From: Rubellicoccus peritrichatus | GTDB taxonomy: Bacteria > Verrucomicrobiota > Verrucomicrobiia > Opitutales > Cerasicoccaceae | Direction: 5' to 3' | Length of the DNA stretch: 64,000 bases | Assembly: GCF_033100135.1 (NCBI RefSeq) | Contig: NZ_CP136920.1 | Span: forward strand, 1,178,001 to 1,242,000 | Shown: positions 37,091-46,087 of the stretch, one piece after another | Numbering within the stretch: position 1 is the stretch's first letter | How the letters are laid out: the number at the start of each line of letters is the position of its first letter | Notes under the pieces: model-generated | Told to the model about the DNA's origin: nothing | Database searches by the model: none | The model's input: only the letters and a program-made list of their open reading frames with translations | Program-made: the position numbers and the translations under genes

Positions 37091-38356
37091 ATGGAAACAC
37101 TTCGTTTTTTGACGCCTGAGCTGGCCCGATCGTTGCGCGACGACTTCGGGACTCCGCTCTATGTATATGACTTGGGCTCTCTGCGGCAACAGGCTGAGAC
37201 TGCCCTGGCATTCCCCAATGCCTACGGATTAACGGTTCGCTTTGCCATGAAAGCGGCACCCAATGCGGCCATTTTGCAGGTGTTCAATCGGATGGGTCTC
37301 CATATCGATGCTTCTTCCGGCTTTGAAGTACGCCGCGCCCTCGCTGCTGGTGTTCCGGCAGATCATATTTCGCTTAGCTCTCAGGAGATGCCTGATGACT
37401 TTGCTGAACTCTTTGAAACCGGTATCCGTTTTAATGCCTGCTCGCTCAATCAGCTGACTCGCTTTGGCCGACTCTTTCCTGGTGGGCGTTGCGGTATTCG
37501 CTTTAATCCCGGCCTTGGTTCGGGTGGCACGGGCAAGACCAATGTCGGCGGTCCGCATTCCAGCTTTGGTATCTGGCATGAATGGGCGCCTCAGGTTGAA
37601 GAGATTGCCGTCGAACACGAGCTCGTCATCGAACGCATCCATACGCATATTGGATCGGGGAGCGATCCCGCAGTCTGGGAAAAAGTATCCGGGATGAGCC
37701 TTGATTTGGTGCGCCGCTTTACCAGTGTGACCACGCTCAATCTCGGTGGTGGTTTCAAGGTTGGCCGGATGGCAAGTGAGGTTTCCACAGATCTTCAGAC
37801 GGTTGGCCTGCCGGTTAAGGCTGCATTTGAAAAGCTGGCGGAAGAAACCGGACGCGAAATCCGATTGGAAATCGAACCGGGAACATTTTTGGTCGCGAAT
37901 GCTTGTTCGTTGTTGTCCACCGCCCAGGACATTGTTGCCACTGGTGGAGAGCAGGCGATGAACTTTATCAAGCTCGATGCCGGGATGACCGAAATTCTGC
38001 GACCTTCGCTTTACGCTGCGCAACAGCCCATCATTGTTATTCCTGAAGAGGATTCAAATGAGGAAAAGGATTATCTGGTGGTTGGTCATTGTTGTGAGAG
38101 TGGGGATATTCTCACACCTGCTCCGGATGATCCGGAAAAGTTACTGCCACGACCTTTGGCTGGAGCCAAGCCAGGCGATCTTGTTGTGATCGAAGGTGCC
38201 GGAGCCTATTGCAGTAGTATGAGTGCAAAGAACTATAATTCGTTCCCGGAAGCAGCTGAAGTTCTGGTGGATGAAAAACAGGTGGGGCACCTTATCCGTC
38301 AACGCCAGGCACTTGAGCAGATTTTCCAGAATGAAGTGCCATACAAGGAAAGTTAA
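37091..38356 (+). CDS. PLP-dependent decarboxylase of the diaminopimelate/ornithine (fold III) family
   Basis: A 421-residue protein preceded by a strong AGGAGG site. TIM-barrel hallmarks: PLP Lys54 in [50 protein letters not shown], and the second-site CCESGDIL that helps bind substrate. The general match is to LysA (diaminopimelate decarboxylase, last step of lysine synthesis). One difference: the usual EPGR motif reads EPGT, so substrate preference may differ and I do not assign lysA firmly. It heads a tight unit with the beta-helix gene (4 nt gap) and the cystathionine gamma-synthase-like gene (1 nt gap). Confidence 0.85.
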   Translation: METLRFLTPELARSLRDDFGTPLYVYDLGSLRQQAETALAFPNAYGLTVRFAMKAAPNAAILQVFNRMGLHIDASSGFEVRRALAAGVPADHISLSSQEMPDDFAELFETGIRFNACSLNQLTRFGRLFPGGRCGIRFNPGLGSGGTGKTNVGGPHSSFGIWHEWAPQVEEIAVEHELVIERIHTHIGSGSDPAVWEKVSGMSLDLVRRFTSVTTLNLGGGFKVGRMASEVSTDLQTVGLPVKAAFEKLAEETGREIRLEIEPGTFLVANACSLLSTAQDIVATGGEQAMNFIKLDAGMTEILRPSLYAAQQPIIVIPEEDSNEEKDYLVVGHCCESGDILTPAPDDPEKLLPRPLAGAKPGDLVVIEGAGAYCSSMSAKNYNSFPEAAEVLVDEKQVGHLIRQRQALEQIFQNEVPYKES

Positions 38357-38360
38357 ATCG

Positions 38361-39836
38361 ATGAATCGGTACTTTTTATTGCTATGGTGTCTTGTGTCGC
38401 CTCTTTGGGCGGCAGGCCTCAATTGGGATGTGACTTTGTTTGTTGATCAGGCCAGCCCTGATGCCATCGACACGGGCGTGGATGCGGGCACTGGCGAAAC
38501 GCCTTTCAAAACGGTTAGCGCCGCCGCTCAACGCGCGATGGCGGTTGCGGCGGAAGGGAAGAGCGTCGGCGTGTTTGTTCGCCCGGGCACTTATCGTGAG
38601 AGCATCGAAATGGTTGGCCAAAGTGAAACCGATTATGCTCCGATAACCATTCAAGGTGTTTCGGACGAGGTCACGATCACTGGAGCCGAGCCATGGAATG
38701 GTTGGAAGATCGAGCGCAATGGTGCCTTTGAGCATGCGTGGCCTTATGGTGAGTCCGTTGCGCCAATGATTTTTGTGCAAGGGGTTCGTGTCATCCATAT
38801 GCCGAACAAGAAAAACCTGGGACCGGGGGAATCCACCTTGATCAATAATGGCAAGACCGTTCTGATGCTTCCGCCTAAAAATGGTGTCGTGCGCGAAGGT
38901 AATGTCGAGGTGGCTGAGCGGACGGAACTCCTGCGCGTTCAGAATCTCGATTCAGTGACTGTTTCCGGTTTGAAGTTACACGGCACAACGAATGGTGCTG
39001 AGCCGGCGTCTCTGGGGGCTGTCAGTTTTCAACAGACTGCGTCAGTCCAACTTGAAGAGCTTTCCGTTCAGTACAACGAAATTGGTCTCTCTGTTTTTCA
39101 TTCGAAAGCACTCACTCTGAATGGAGTGACGGCATCCCGTAACAGTGTTTCCGGAGCCAAGCTTTATTGGAACAACACCGTAGAGATAAACGGAGGCGAG
39201 TACTCGCTCAATGGTGTGCATAGTGATGGAAGTGAGAGTTATGGACTGGGCTTGCGCAAGACCGCCAGTGTGGCAATCCGCCGTGCGCAAATTACGGAGA
39301 ACAGACTGGGGCTTCTCCTCAGCTATATTTCAGATGGAGCTGAAGTGGATGCAGCGCATGTTTTTGTGAACCGCGAGGTGGGGGTTGAAGCCGTTTCCAC
39401 GAAGGGATTATATATGTCAGGCTGTATTATTGCAAGTACTGGCGACACTGCGATGGAGTTTCGTGGATCAGCCGGCGAGGTAAAGAACACGATTTTTTAT
39501 TCAGCAGAAGGCAAGGACCCTTTACTCATATTTGAGAGCATGAATCAAGTTTCGTTGACGGATAACATCGCAGCAAACTTTGGTTCGGGAATGTTGGTTG
39601 TCGCCAGTGGAGTTACTGAAACAGACGAGTGGGGGAGTAATTTGTTTTTTGCAAAGAAGGAGAAGTGCTTTTCTTACAGTGATAAAAGTCACGACTTTTC
39701 CGGATGGCAGGATGTCACTGGAAATGATTTAAACTCCTTTTTTGGTGATCCGCTATTTGTTGATCCGGGCAGATATGAATTTGCTCTCAGAAATGCCAGT
39801 CCCTGGTTCAAAAAGAACTCCTGGCCTGTTCGATAA
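38361..39836 (+). CDS. Secreted right-handed parallel beta-helix protein
   Basis: About 491 residues from ATG 38361; the frame is open upstream but only this start opens a signal peptide (MNRYFLLLWCLVSPLWAAG). TGETPFKTVSAAAQRAM and VFVRPGTYRESIEM are the typical N-terminal coil of pectate-lyase-like or DUF1565 beta-helices. The middle has repeated short strands (VQLEELSVQYNEIGLSVF, ALTLNGVTASRNSV, SVAIRRAQITENRLGLLL). No lyase active-site motif is identifiable. It is an odd partner: it sits between two amino-acid biosynthesis-type genes with gaps of 4 and 1 nt. Confidence 0.82.
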   Translation: MNRYFLLLWCLVSPLWAAGLNWDVTLFVDQASPDAIDTGVDAGTGETPFKTVSAAAQRAMAVAAEGKSVGVFVRPGTYRESIEMVGQSETDYAPITIQGVSDEVTITGAEPWNGWKIERNGAFEHAWPYGESVAPMIFVQGVRVIHMPNKKNLGPGESTLINNGKTVLMLPPKNGVVREGNVEVAERTELLRVQNLDSVTVSGLKLHGTTNGAEPASLGAVSFQQTASVQLEELSVQYNEIGLSVFHSKALTLNGVTASRNSVSGAKLYWNNTVEINGGEYSLNGVHSDGSESYGLGLRKTASVAIRRAQITENRLGLLLSYISDGAEVDAAHVFVNREVGVEAVSTKGLYMSGCIIASTGDTAMEFRGSAGEVKNTIFYSAEGKDPLLIFESMNQVSLTDNIAANFGSGMLVVASGVTETDEWGSNLFFAKKEKCFSYSDKSHDFSGWQDVTGNDLNSFFGDPLFVDPGRYEFALRNASPWFKKNSWPVR

Positions 39837-39837
39837 C

Positions 39838-41331
39838 ATGAGTTTGCTTAGAGAACATCCACTGGGGGAACCAGTCCCGGACACTGTCCATGCTGTCTGC
39901 GTCAGCCTGCCTAAAATGGCGGATGTTATCGGCTATGAAGAGAGGCATCCGGAAACCATGGCTGCAGTCAAGTTCGGATACCCACGGTTTGTTTTTCACG
40001 ACTATGTGGTCAAGGCTGCCAATCTCGCCGCAAAGCGTCATGATGTCGTAGGGCGGGCCGTTTACGCAGTGACTTCTGCTGCCGCCGCCTGGGCCTTGGC
40101 CGAATATGTCAGTGCCGATTCGCATGCGATTCTGCCCGAGGCGGATTTTGTCATGGTTCATTTTCCAGACACACCCGAAGTGCGTAAGCAGGCGAAAGCA
40201 TTTCTCCAGCACACTGGTGGTAGTATTTCATCGCGTCAGGCTGAAGACTACCTTCACGCCGCTGATCACAATTTTCCCATTCAGGAAGAGGACTCGTTTG
40301 CAGGTGACGAAGAGGCGCATGTACTGGGTGCGCTCCGTCAGTACATCGACAGCAAGCACCTCTACATTGCGAATTGTGGAATGAATGCCTTTTACGCCAC
40401 GATTCGGGCTGTCAGTGAAATGCAGCGTCCACGTGGTAAGACACTTTATCTTCAGCTTGGTTGGCTTTATCTCGATACACAAAAGGTTCTCAGTGAGCTC
40501 CTTCAATCCGGTGATGAGGTCATTGTTCAGCTCGACGTATTTGACCTCGAAGCAATCGATCAAATTTTTGAGGAGCATGGCGACAAGCTTGCTGCGGTGG
40601 TTACCGAGTTACCGACCAATCCCCTGGTGCAAACTCCGGACTTTGAACACCTCAGTGCTCTGTGTCAGAAGTATGATACAGTGCGAATCTTTGATCCCAG
40701 CGTTGCCGGGATTGCCAATGTCGATGCACTTCCATTCTGCGATGTACTGGTAACAAGCCTGACGAAGTACGCCGCTTCACAGGCCGATGTTATGATAGGA
40801 GCTGTTGCAGTGAACGAAGGCTCTGTCTTTGCTGATGAATTGGCTCCGGCAATTCGGCGCTTGGTGGAGCCGCCTTATCCCCGTGACCTTGCGCGCTTGG
40901 CGGCGCAGATTGATGAGATGCCGCAGGTTGTTGCTCAACAAAATGAAAACGCCGCGAAGGTCGTTGAATATCTCGAAGCCCATCCTGCGGTTGGTAAGGT
41001 TTTTCATCCGAAGAAGAGTGACTCAGCAAAGCACTTTTCAGAGCTGGCTCGAACCGATGCTTCGCTTGGATGCATTGTGACTTTTGAATTGGAGAAGCCG
41101 CTGGTTGATTTTTATGATAAATCTACTGTGGTTAAGGGACCGAGTTTTGGGACGGATTACACGATGATGTGCCCTTTTCTTTACCTGGCACATTATGATT
41201 TGGTTTCGAACGATTTCGGACGTGCTTATTTAAAGGAACGTGGGCTGAATCCCGAGTTGATTCGCTTGTCTATTGGGACAGAACCTTTCGAAGAAATCCA
41301 GGCTGCACTTGAGGCAGGGCTGAGTGATTAG
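39838..41331 (+). CDS. Cystathionine gamma-synthase-like enzyme of the fungal (Str2/Met-7) type
   Basis: 497 residues from ATG 39838, one base after the preceding stop. The first 110 residues match the N-terminal region of fungal cystathionine gamma-synthases: LGEPVPDTVHAVCVSLP, VIGYEERHPE, KFGYPRFVFHD. The remainder is a fold I Cys/Met-metabolism enzyme, with substrate/PLP segments NCGMNAFYATIRAV, ELPTNPLVQTPD, DPSVAGIANV and PLP Lys310 in SLTKYAAS. The enzyme joins cysteine with an activated homoserine to make cystathionine for methionine synthesis. Ordinary bacterial MetB is about 380 residues and lacks the N-terminal part. Last gene of the 37091-41331 unit. Confidence 0.85.
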   Translation: MSLLREHPLGEPVPDTVHAVCVSLPKMADVIGYEERHPETMAAVKFGYPRFVFHDYVVKAANLAAKRHDVVGRAVYAVTSAAAAWALAEYVSADSHAILPEADFVMVHFPDTPEVRKQAKAFLQHTGGSISSRQAEDYLHAADHNFPIQEEDSFAGDEEAHVLGALRQYIDSKHLYIANCGMNAFYATIRAVSEMQRPRGKTLYLQLGWLYLDTQKVLSELLQSGDEVIVQLDVFDLEAIDQIFEEHGDKLAAVVTELPTNPLVQTPDFEHLSALCQKYDTVRIFDPSVAGIANVDALPFCDVLVTSLTKYAASQADVMIGAVAVNEGSVFADELAPAIRRLVEPPYPRDLARLAAQIDEMPQVVAQQNENAAKVVEYLEAHPAVGKVFHPKKSDSAKHFSELARTDASLGCIVTFELEKPLVDFYDKSTVVKGPSFGTDYTMMCPFLYLAHYDLVSNDFGRAYLKERGLNPELIRLSIGTEPFEEIQAALEAGLSD

Positions 41332-41337
41332 AGTATT

Positions 41338-41691
41338 TTAACTCTCTGCCTCGTGGTTGATCTTGTCGAGCGCTTCAACTGCTGTTTCCACAATCGTAAA
41401 AATGGTATCCAGCTTTGCAATCCTGAGTGCGTCTTCAACCAGGCCTTTAGGACCGACAAGGATGAACTGCTGATCCGCAGACTTGAGGCCCTTGGCAGCT
41501 TCAATTAGCATACGCATCCCGACCGAGACCATAAAAGAAACATCTTCCAGCTCGATGATGGATGATTTCCCACGCCCGGCGGTCAGGGCAAGGAAACCAT
41601 TTTCAATGCGCTGGACATTGGGGCTGTCCATGCGCCCCTGGAGCGCAAGGTGGGTCAAACTCTGATCGGCCTGAAAGACACGGATTTGCAT
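41338..41691 (-). CDS. STAS-domain protein (anti-sigma factor antagonist type)
   Basis: 117 residues from ATG 41691; ATG 41721 would add ten residues. The STAS fold is shown by LALQGRMDSPNVQRIENGF, KSSIIELEDVSFMVSVGMRMLIEAAKGL and QQFILVGPKGLVEDALRIAKLDTIFTI. The segment VSVGMR occupies the loop of the phosphorylatable Ser (SpoIIAA-like), with Ser present in the VGIR-type variant. Such proteins switch a sigma regulator or kinase partner. No kinase or phosphatase partner adjoins it; it is convergent with the cystathionine gamma-synthase-like gene and divergent from the GNAT gene. Confidence 0.86.
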   Translation of the reverse strand: MQIRVFQADQSLTHLALQGRMDSPNVQRIENGFLALTAGRGKSSIIELEDVSFMVSVGMRMLIEAAKGLKSADQQFILVGPKGLVEDALRIAKLDTIFTIVETAVEALDKINHEAES

Positions 41692-41809
41692 TGGAGCTTG
41701 AGCATGACCACTTGGCGGCATCTGACAAGTCAGGATTCCACTGAAAGAGGCCTTAATTCAAATAGTTTGCAGGCAGGTTCAAAGGCGATCAATTTGTGGT
41801 CAGTTGATT

Positions 41810-42661
41810 ATGGAAGAAGTGAGTTACAGAAATGCTACCCGCGATGAACTTGATATAGCCGTTTCCTGGGCAGCTGCCGAAGGTTGGAATCCCGGTTTGG
41901 ATGATGCGGATGTTTTCTGGGAAACCGATCCGGAGGGTTATGTCGTTGCCGAGCGTGATGGTGAGGTCATTGCAACCGGCTCTATCGTCAGCTATGGCGA
42001 CTTCGGTTTCATGGGTTTCTTCATCGTTAAGCAGGAGTTACGCAGTCAGCACATTGGTACTGGTTTTTGGCAGTGGCGTAAAGAAATGCTGCATAAGCGT
42101 CTCACCCCGGGTGCTGCCATTGGCATGGATGGTGTTTTCGATATGCAGCCTTTCTATGCAAGAGGTGGATTCAAATTCACGCATCGCAATTTGAGAATGG
42201 AGGGCGTTGGTCGTCCATCCCAGCCAGCAGGCAATCTTTCCGAGCTTTCGATGGTTCCCTTTGATAAGGTTGCCGATTTGGATAAACGGTGCTTTGGCTT
42301 TGACCGCGAACGCTTTTTAAGGAAATGGATCGCGCCTAAGCATGGTCTTGCCCTTGGGGCTTTTGATGGAGATCACTTGCAGGGGTATGGTGTGGTGCGC
42401 CAGTGTGGGCGTGGCTACAAGATTGGACCACTCTTTGCTGAAACATCGGAAACCGCTGAAAGCATTTTCCTGGCTTTGAGTGATCGTGCTGCTGGCGAAC
42501 CGATCTTTCTTGATACTCCAGAAAACAATCCAGCGGCCATGGCGCTTGCTCGAAAGTATGAAATGAGTGAAGTCTTTGGTTGCGCCAGAATGTATGCTGG
42601 TCCGGCTCCTTCGCTTCCCTGGGAGAATATTTACGGTGTCACCACCTTTGAATTAGGCTAG
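41810..42661 (+). CDS. GNAT-family N-acetyltransferase with tandem domain
   Basis: 283 residues from ATG 41810. The N-terminal GNAT domain reads [31 protein letters not shown] then the acetyl-CoA loop [12 protein letters not shown] (R/QxxGxG/A). The C-terminal half (about 150-283) is an Acetyltransf_18/DUF1248-like domain ([52 protein letters not shown]). Substrate unknown. Starts divergently from the STAS gene and converges with ada. Confidence 0.85.
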   Translation: MEEVSYRNATRDELDIAVSWAAAEGWNPGLDDADVFWETDPEGYVVAERDGEVIATGSIVSYGDFGFMGFFIVKQELRSQHIGTGFWQWRKEMLHKRLTPGAAIGMDGVFDMQPFYARGGFKFTHRNLRMEGVGRPSQPAGNLSELSMVPFDKVADLDKRCFGFDRERFLRKWIAPKHGLALGAFDGDHLQGYGVVRQCGRGYKIGPLFAETSETAESIFLALSDRAAGEPIFLDTPENNPAAMALARKYEMSEVFGCARMYAGPAPSLPWENIYGVTTFELG

Positions 42662-42676
42662 GCTTAATTCGAGGAA

Positions 42677-43717
42677 TTACATTCCTTGCTCGTTTTCCAG
42701 TAGCCACTGTTTGCGGGCCAGACCTCCGGCATAGCCGGTTAGTTTTCCATCAGAACCAATCACTCGATGGCAGGGGACGATGATTGCGAGTTGATTGGCA
42801 CCGTTTGCTCTGGCAACTGCTCTTACTGCGGATGGATTACCGATAGCCTTTGCTTGCTCAGCATAGGAGCGCGTCTTGCCGTAGGGGATTTTTCTGAGTT
42901 GCTCCCATACGGATTTCTGAAAGTCGGAACCGGTGTATGCAATCGGGGTTGTAAAAGCTTTCAAGGCCCCGGCGAAGTACTCTGTGAGTTCCTTTTCGAT
43001 GCTATCCGTGATTTTGGTTCTTCCGGGAATGATGGCGACTTTCAGTCTTTTCCGCAGGCATTCTACTTCGCGCTCAAGACCTCTCCGGTCTGCAAACTCG
43101 AGTAAATAAAGCGCGTCTTCATCAACCATTGCAATCATGGGTCCAAGGCGAGTGTCTAACCATTCCGCTTTGAGGACTTTGTGGCTTTTGTTGTTTGGTG
43201 CTGCGCCCATGATCCGCGAGAAAGCATCGCGAAAACCACTTCCTGATTCATAGCCCGTGTTGATTTGTGCGTTGATGACGGTTTCACCATTACGAATTTG
43301 TTTCATGGCCAATCCCATTCTTCGTGCGCGTGCATAGGCAACAAAAGTCATGCCGAAACGCTTCTTGAACTGCCGCCGTACCGTTGAGGAATCAACGCCA
43401 AGCGCTCGAAAGTCGGCATCGCTCCATCGCTTTTCGGGCTCTGCTTCCACTGCCTCGATCAGAGTCTTTATTAAATGTGGTGCTTCTTCCGGGTGGGATA
43501 GCGGATTGCAGCGCTTGCAGGAGCGATACCCGGCCAGCAGTGCTTCCTGGGCTGTTTTGAAAAAATCGCAGTTTTCCTTTTTGGGTTTCCTTGCGGTGCA
43601 AGTGGGTCGGCAAAAAATTCCAGTGCTTTTAATCCCGGCAAAGAACACGCCTTCGTATTCAGAGTTTCGCTGAACCAAAGCCTGATAGTATTCGTTTCTT
43701 TCCAGGGCGGTTATCAT
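42677..43717 (-). CDS. ada: Ada: methylphosphotriester/O6-methylguanine-DNA methyltransferase and activator
   Basis: 346 residues from ATG 43717; GTG 43735 is an alternative. The N-terminal zinc Ada domain has four cysteines in GIFCRPTC, ENCDFF and SCKRCNP; the first accepts methyl from phosphotriesters. The AraC-type helix-turn-helix follows (VDSSTVRRQFKKRFGMTF, INTGYESGSGFRDAFSRIMG). The C-terminal methyltransferase has the active Cys in IIVPCHRVIG, after SVWEQLRKIPYGKTRSYAEQA. It repairs alkylated DNA and, once methylated, activates alkylation genes. It follows the SDR gene closely on the same strand, so the SDR may belong to the same transcript. Confidence 0.95.
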   Translation of the reverse strand: MITALERNEYYQALVQRNSEYEGVFFAGIKSTGIFCRPTCTARKPKKENCDFFKTAQEALLAGYRSCKRCNPLSHPEEAPHLIKTLIEAVEAEPEKRWSDADFRALGVDSSTVRRQFKKRFGMTFVAYARARRMGLAMKQIRNGETVINAQINTGYESGSGFRDAFSRIMGAAPNNKSHKVLKAEWLDTRLGPMIAMVDEDALYLLEFADRRGLEREVECLRKRLKVAIIPGRTKITDSIEKELTEYFAGALKAFTTPIAYTGSDFQKSVWEQLRKIPYGKTRSYAEQAKAIGNPSAVRAVARANGANQLAIIVPCHRVIGSDGKLTGYAGGLARKQWLLENEQGM

Positions 43718-43738
43718 CGTATGTGGATCTTTCACTTG

Positions 43739-44467
43739 TTAAGCTGATTTTAGCATGCTGGCGACCATATGTTCAAGATCGCGATAATGCTTAAGCCAGG
43801 TGTCGAACATTGCCCTGCCAATTTGATCCGGGAAGATATCTGCTTCATCGGCCTCAAGACCATCAAGGATGTTACGCGCGGTTTCTTCAGGGCTTGTTTT
43901 GTCCACATCAGATCCCTTGGCCATATCTGTGTCAATAGGACCAGGGTTGATGCTATGCACATTGATGCACTTGTGTTTCAGTTCAATACGTGCTCCCTGG
44001 GTAATGGAATAAAGAGCTGCTTTGGATGCACAGTATCCTCCCAGGTTTGGGAAATTAACAAATGCGACAATCGATACGACGTTCGCGATTGCCGATACAG
44101 ACTTCTTCTCAAGCACTGGCACAAATGCGCGCATCATATTTAGTGTCCCGTAATAATTCGTATTCATGTCGCGCTCGATCATTTTTGGCGGACCATCCAT
44201 CGCACTAATGTACTCGGCGGCTCCGGCATTGTTTATTAAGAGGTCGGTGTCGGATGCCTCCTTCGCCACTGCTTTGACTTGTTCCTCATTGGTAATGTCG
44301 AGTTTCAAGGGAACCACTCGAGCATCACCATAGCTTTCGATGTGGTCAATATTGCGGGCAGTTGCATACACTTTCCGGACATTGCGTTTTAATAGTTCGG
44401 TCACTAGTGCTTTACCAATACCTCGATTGGTTCCCGTCACGACGATGGTTTTATTTTCTAAATGCAT
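43739..44467 (-). CDS. Short-chain dehydrogenase/reductase
   Basis: A 242-residue classical SDR: TGTNRGIGKALV (NAD(P)-binding TGxxxGxG), LDITNEEQV, NNAG at about 98-101, NVVSIVAF with the catalytic Ser, YCASKAAL with Tyr and Lys, and INPGPIDTDMA. ARN after the second strand suggests NADP(H). Substrate unknown. It lies 3-21 bp upstream of ada. Confidence 0.92.
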   Translation of the reverse strand: MHLENKTIVVTGTNRGIGKALVTELLKRNVRKVYATARNIDHIESYGDARVVPLKLDITNEEQVKAVAKEASDTDLLINNAGAAEYISAMDGPPKMIERDMNTNYYGTLNMMRAFVPVLEKKSVSAIANVVSIVAFVNFPNLGGYCASKAALYSITQGARIELKHKCINVHSINPGPIDTDMAKGSDVDKTSPEETARNILDGLEADEADIFPDQIGRAMFDTWLKHYRDLEHMVASMLKSA

Positions 44468-44588
44468 ACCTGGCCTTCTTTAACTTTTGTATGGCATCCA
44501 GTATAACCCTGTTTCCAAATCCTGCCGCCGAAAAACAGGCATGGAATTCCGTTTCATGAAAGGGTCGAGAAAAGTCCAAGGTTCAATA

Positions 44589-44672
44589 TTCTCACGCCAA
44601 GGCGCAAAGAACCTTTATCCATTGGTTTACTTGGCGTCTTTGGGGCTTGAGCGAAGCGGGCGTGATTATTTC
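44589..44672. repeat. Degenerate palindromic repeat remnant
   Basis: CTCACGCCAAGGCGCAAAGA near 44591-44610 and, inverted and imperfect, TTGGCGTCTTTGGGGCTTGAGCG near 44631-44653 face each other across about 20 bases. The style resembles the debris at 48284-48403 and 52761-52960. No ORF. It lies between the SDR and MFS genes. Confidence 0.4.
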
Positions 44673-44684
44673 TTATTTTACGGC

Positions 44685-45950
44685 TCAAACAGCACTCTTG
44701 CGTGGTTCGGGAACTCGAAGGAGTAGGATCAGCGATATGCCCATGCCGAACAGGCCGACCATTGCCAGCAGTTGGATCGATCCAAAGGCCGACCACAGCA
44801 CTGAGCCCAGCAGAGTAAAAAGCAACATACTGGGAGCGGCAACAAACATGGCGAGTGCGGTATAACTCGGGCGGGTTTCCTCCGGAGCCATTTCCATCAT
44901 AAGGGTGACCGCACCAATCTGACTGAGAGAGTTCCCGATGCCGAAAAAGAAGAAAAAGGCGATACCGGTTGCGGCTGCCGGATGTATCATCATGGCGACG
45001 GCCAGGAACAGCAGAATGCGTGACATCAGAATGACGATCTTTCCGCCGTGACGATCTCCAAAGTATGCACCCACCAGATTACCAATGATACTGCCGGCGA
45101 CCTGGGTTCCGACCAGGACTCCAAGAAAAGAGTCGTTCAATTTTCCAGCATCAAGCACGGAGATGGCAACGAAGGGCAATGACATGAAGAATGACTGCCC
45201 GAAAACACGCATGACACAAAAGAGCCGGAACAGCTTGTCCTCTACTGCCAGTGTGACGAGATCCTTGACGTAGCGTTTCAGATCGAATGGGCCGGGTTCC
45301 TTGCTTGAAACGGTTGGCACTTCCTTGATCGTGGAGAAAAAGAGCCACGAAATCGCCATTACGGAAAAGCAAGCTAGGTAGAGAATGCCAAAGCCGGTTG
45401 CTCCCGGGTAGTTTTCCAAAACATGTTTAACCACGATTGCCGCGAGGATTCCAATCAGGGCACCCAGGGTATTCCGCATTCCGGTTAGTGAGGAGCGGCG
45501 TTGAGCCCGGACGGTTTTAGCCATCAGCTGAATCCACGCAGGCATGGTCAGGCCACCAAACATACCCGAAATGAGTGGTGTTGCCGCCACCGCAATCAGC
45601 GCAAGCATGGGATCTTCCTCGCCCTTCCAGATCAGGATCAGCCCTGCAATCAAGAAGGGTAGTCTTTGCGGAATACCGGAGATTAAACACAGCGGCTTCA
45701 TCCTGCTGCAGCGTTCGATTAGTCCGGCGGTAAAGATTGGTGGCCAGATGAATCCAATGAACCCAAGGATAGGCATAAGTGAGATCAACCAGTTGGGCCC
45801 ACCCAGCTGGCTGACGGCGGCGGGAAGCACCGAGTCAGCCGCAATAAAAGCCATGCCGCCCATAAACAGGCCACCGTCTATAAAATGTGCCAGGTAATTT
45901 CGACGGGCGTAATCTGGCGTTTTGTGTTCCACAGGTTTGTAAGGATTCAT
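44685..45950 (-). CDS. Major facilitator superfamily transporter
   Basis: A 421-residue protein with twelve likely membrane helices; early segments are DGGLFMGGMAFIAADSVLPA and LISLMPILGFIGFIWPPIF. The loop between helices 2 and 3 (RCSRMKPLCLISGIPQRLP) replaces the usual GxxxDRxGRR with a related basic pattern, and the second half has GAYFGDRHGGKIVIL. A 40-residue cytoplasmic loop with KEVPTVSSKEPGPFDLKRYV separates the halves. Substrate unknown. It is divergent from ruvB. Confidence 0.85.
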   Translation of the reverse strand: MNPYKPVEHKTPDYARRNYLAHFIDGGLFMGGMAFIAADSVLPAAVSQLGGPNWLISLMPILGFIGFIWPPIFTAGLIERCSRMKPLCLISGIPQRLPFLIAGLILIWKGEEDPMLALIAVAATPLISGMFGGLTMPAWIQLMAKTVRAQRRSSLTGMRNTLGALIGILAAIVVKHVLENYPGATGFGILYLACFSVMAISWLFFSTIKEVPTVSSKEPGPFDLKRYVKDLVTLAVEDKLFRLFCVMRVFGQSFFMSLPFVAISVLDAGKLNDSFLGVLVGTQVAGSIIGNLVGAYFGDRHGGKIVILMSRILLFLAVAMMIHPAAATGIAFFFFFGIGNSLSQIGAVTLMMEMAPEETRPSYTALAMFVAAPSMLLFTLLGSVLWSAFGSIQLLAMVGLFGMGISLILLLRVPEPRKSAV

Positions 45951-46087
45951 CCTGCTTTGAGCAATTACCAGCTTTGATCATCAAAAAAGACCCCAGTGAT
46001 ATGATTAGCAGTTTTCGATTAAGGATACCCATTCGACGTCGCTTTTTGCGTGCCTTCTTCAGCAAACCGTTTTTTATCGAAGCGGAT

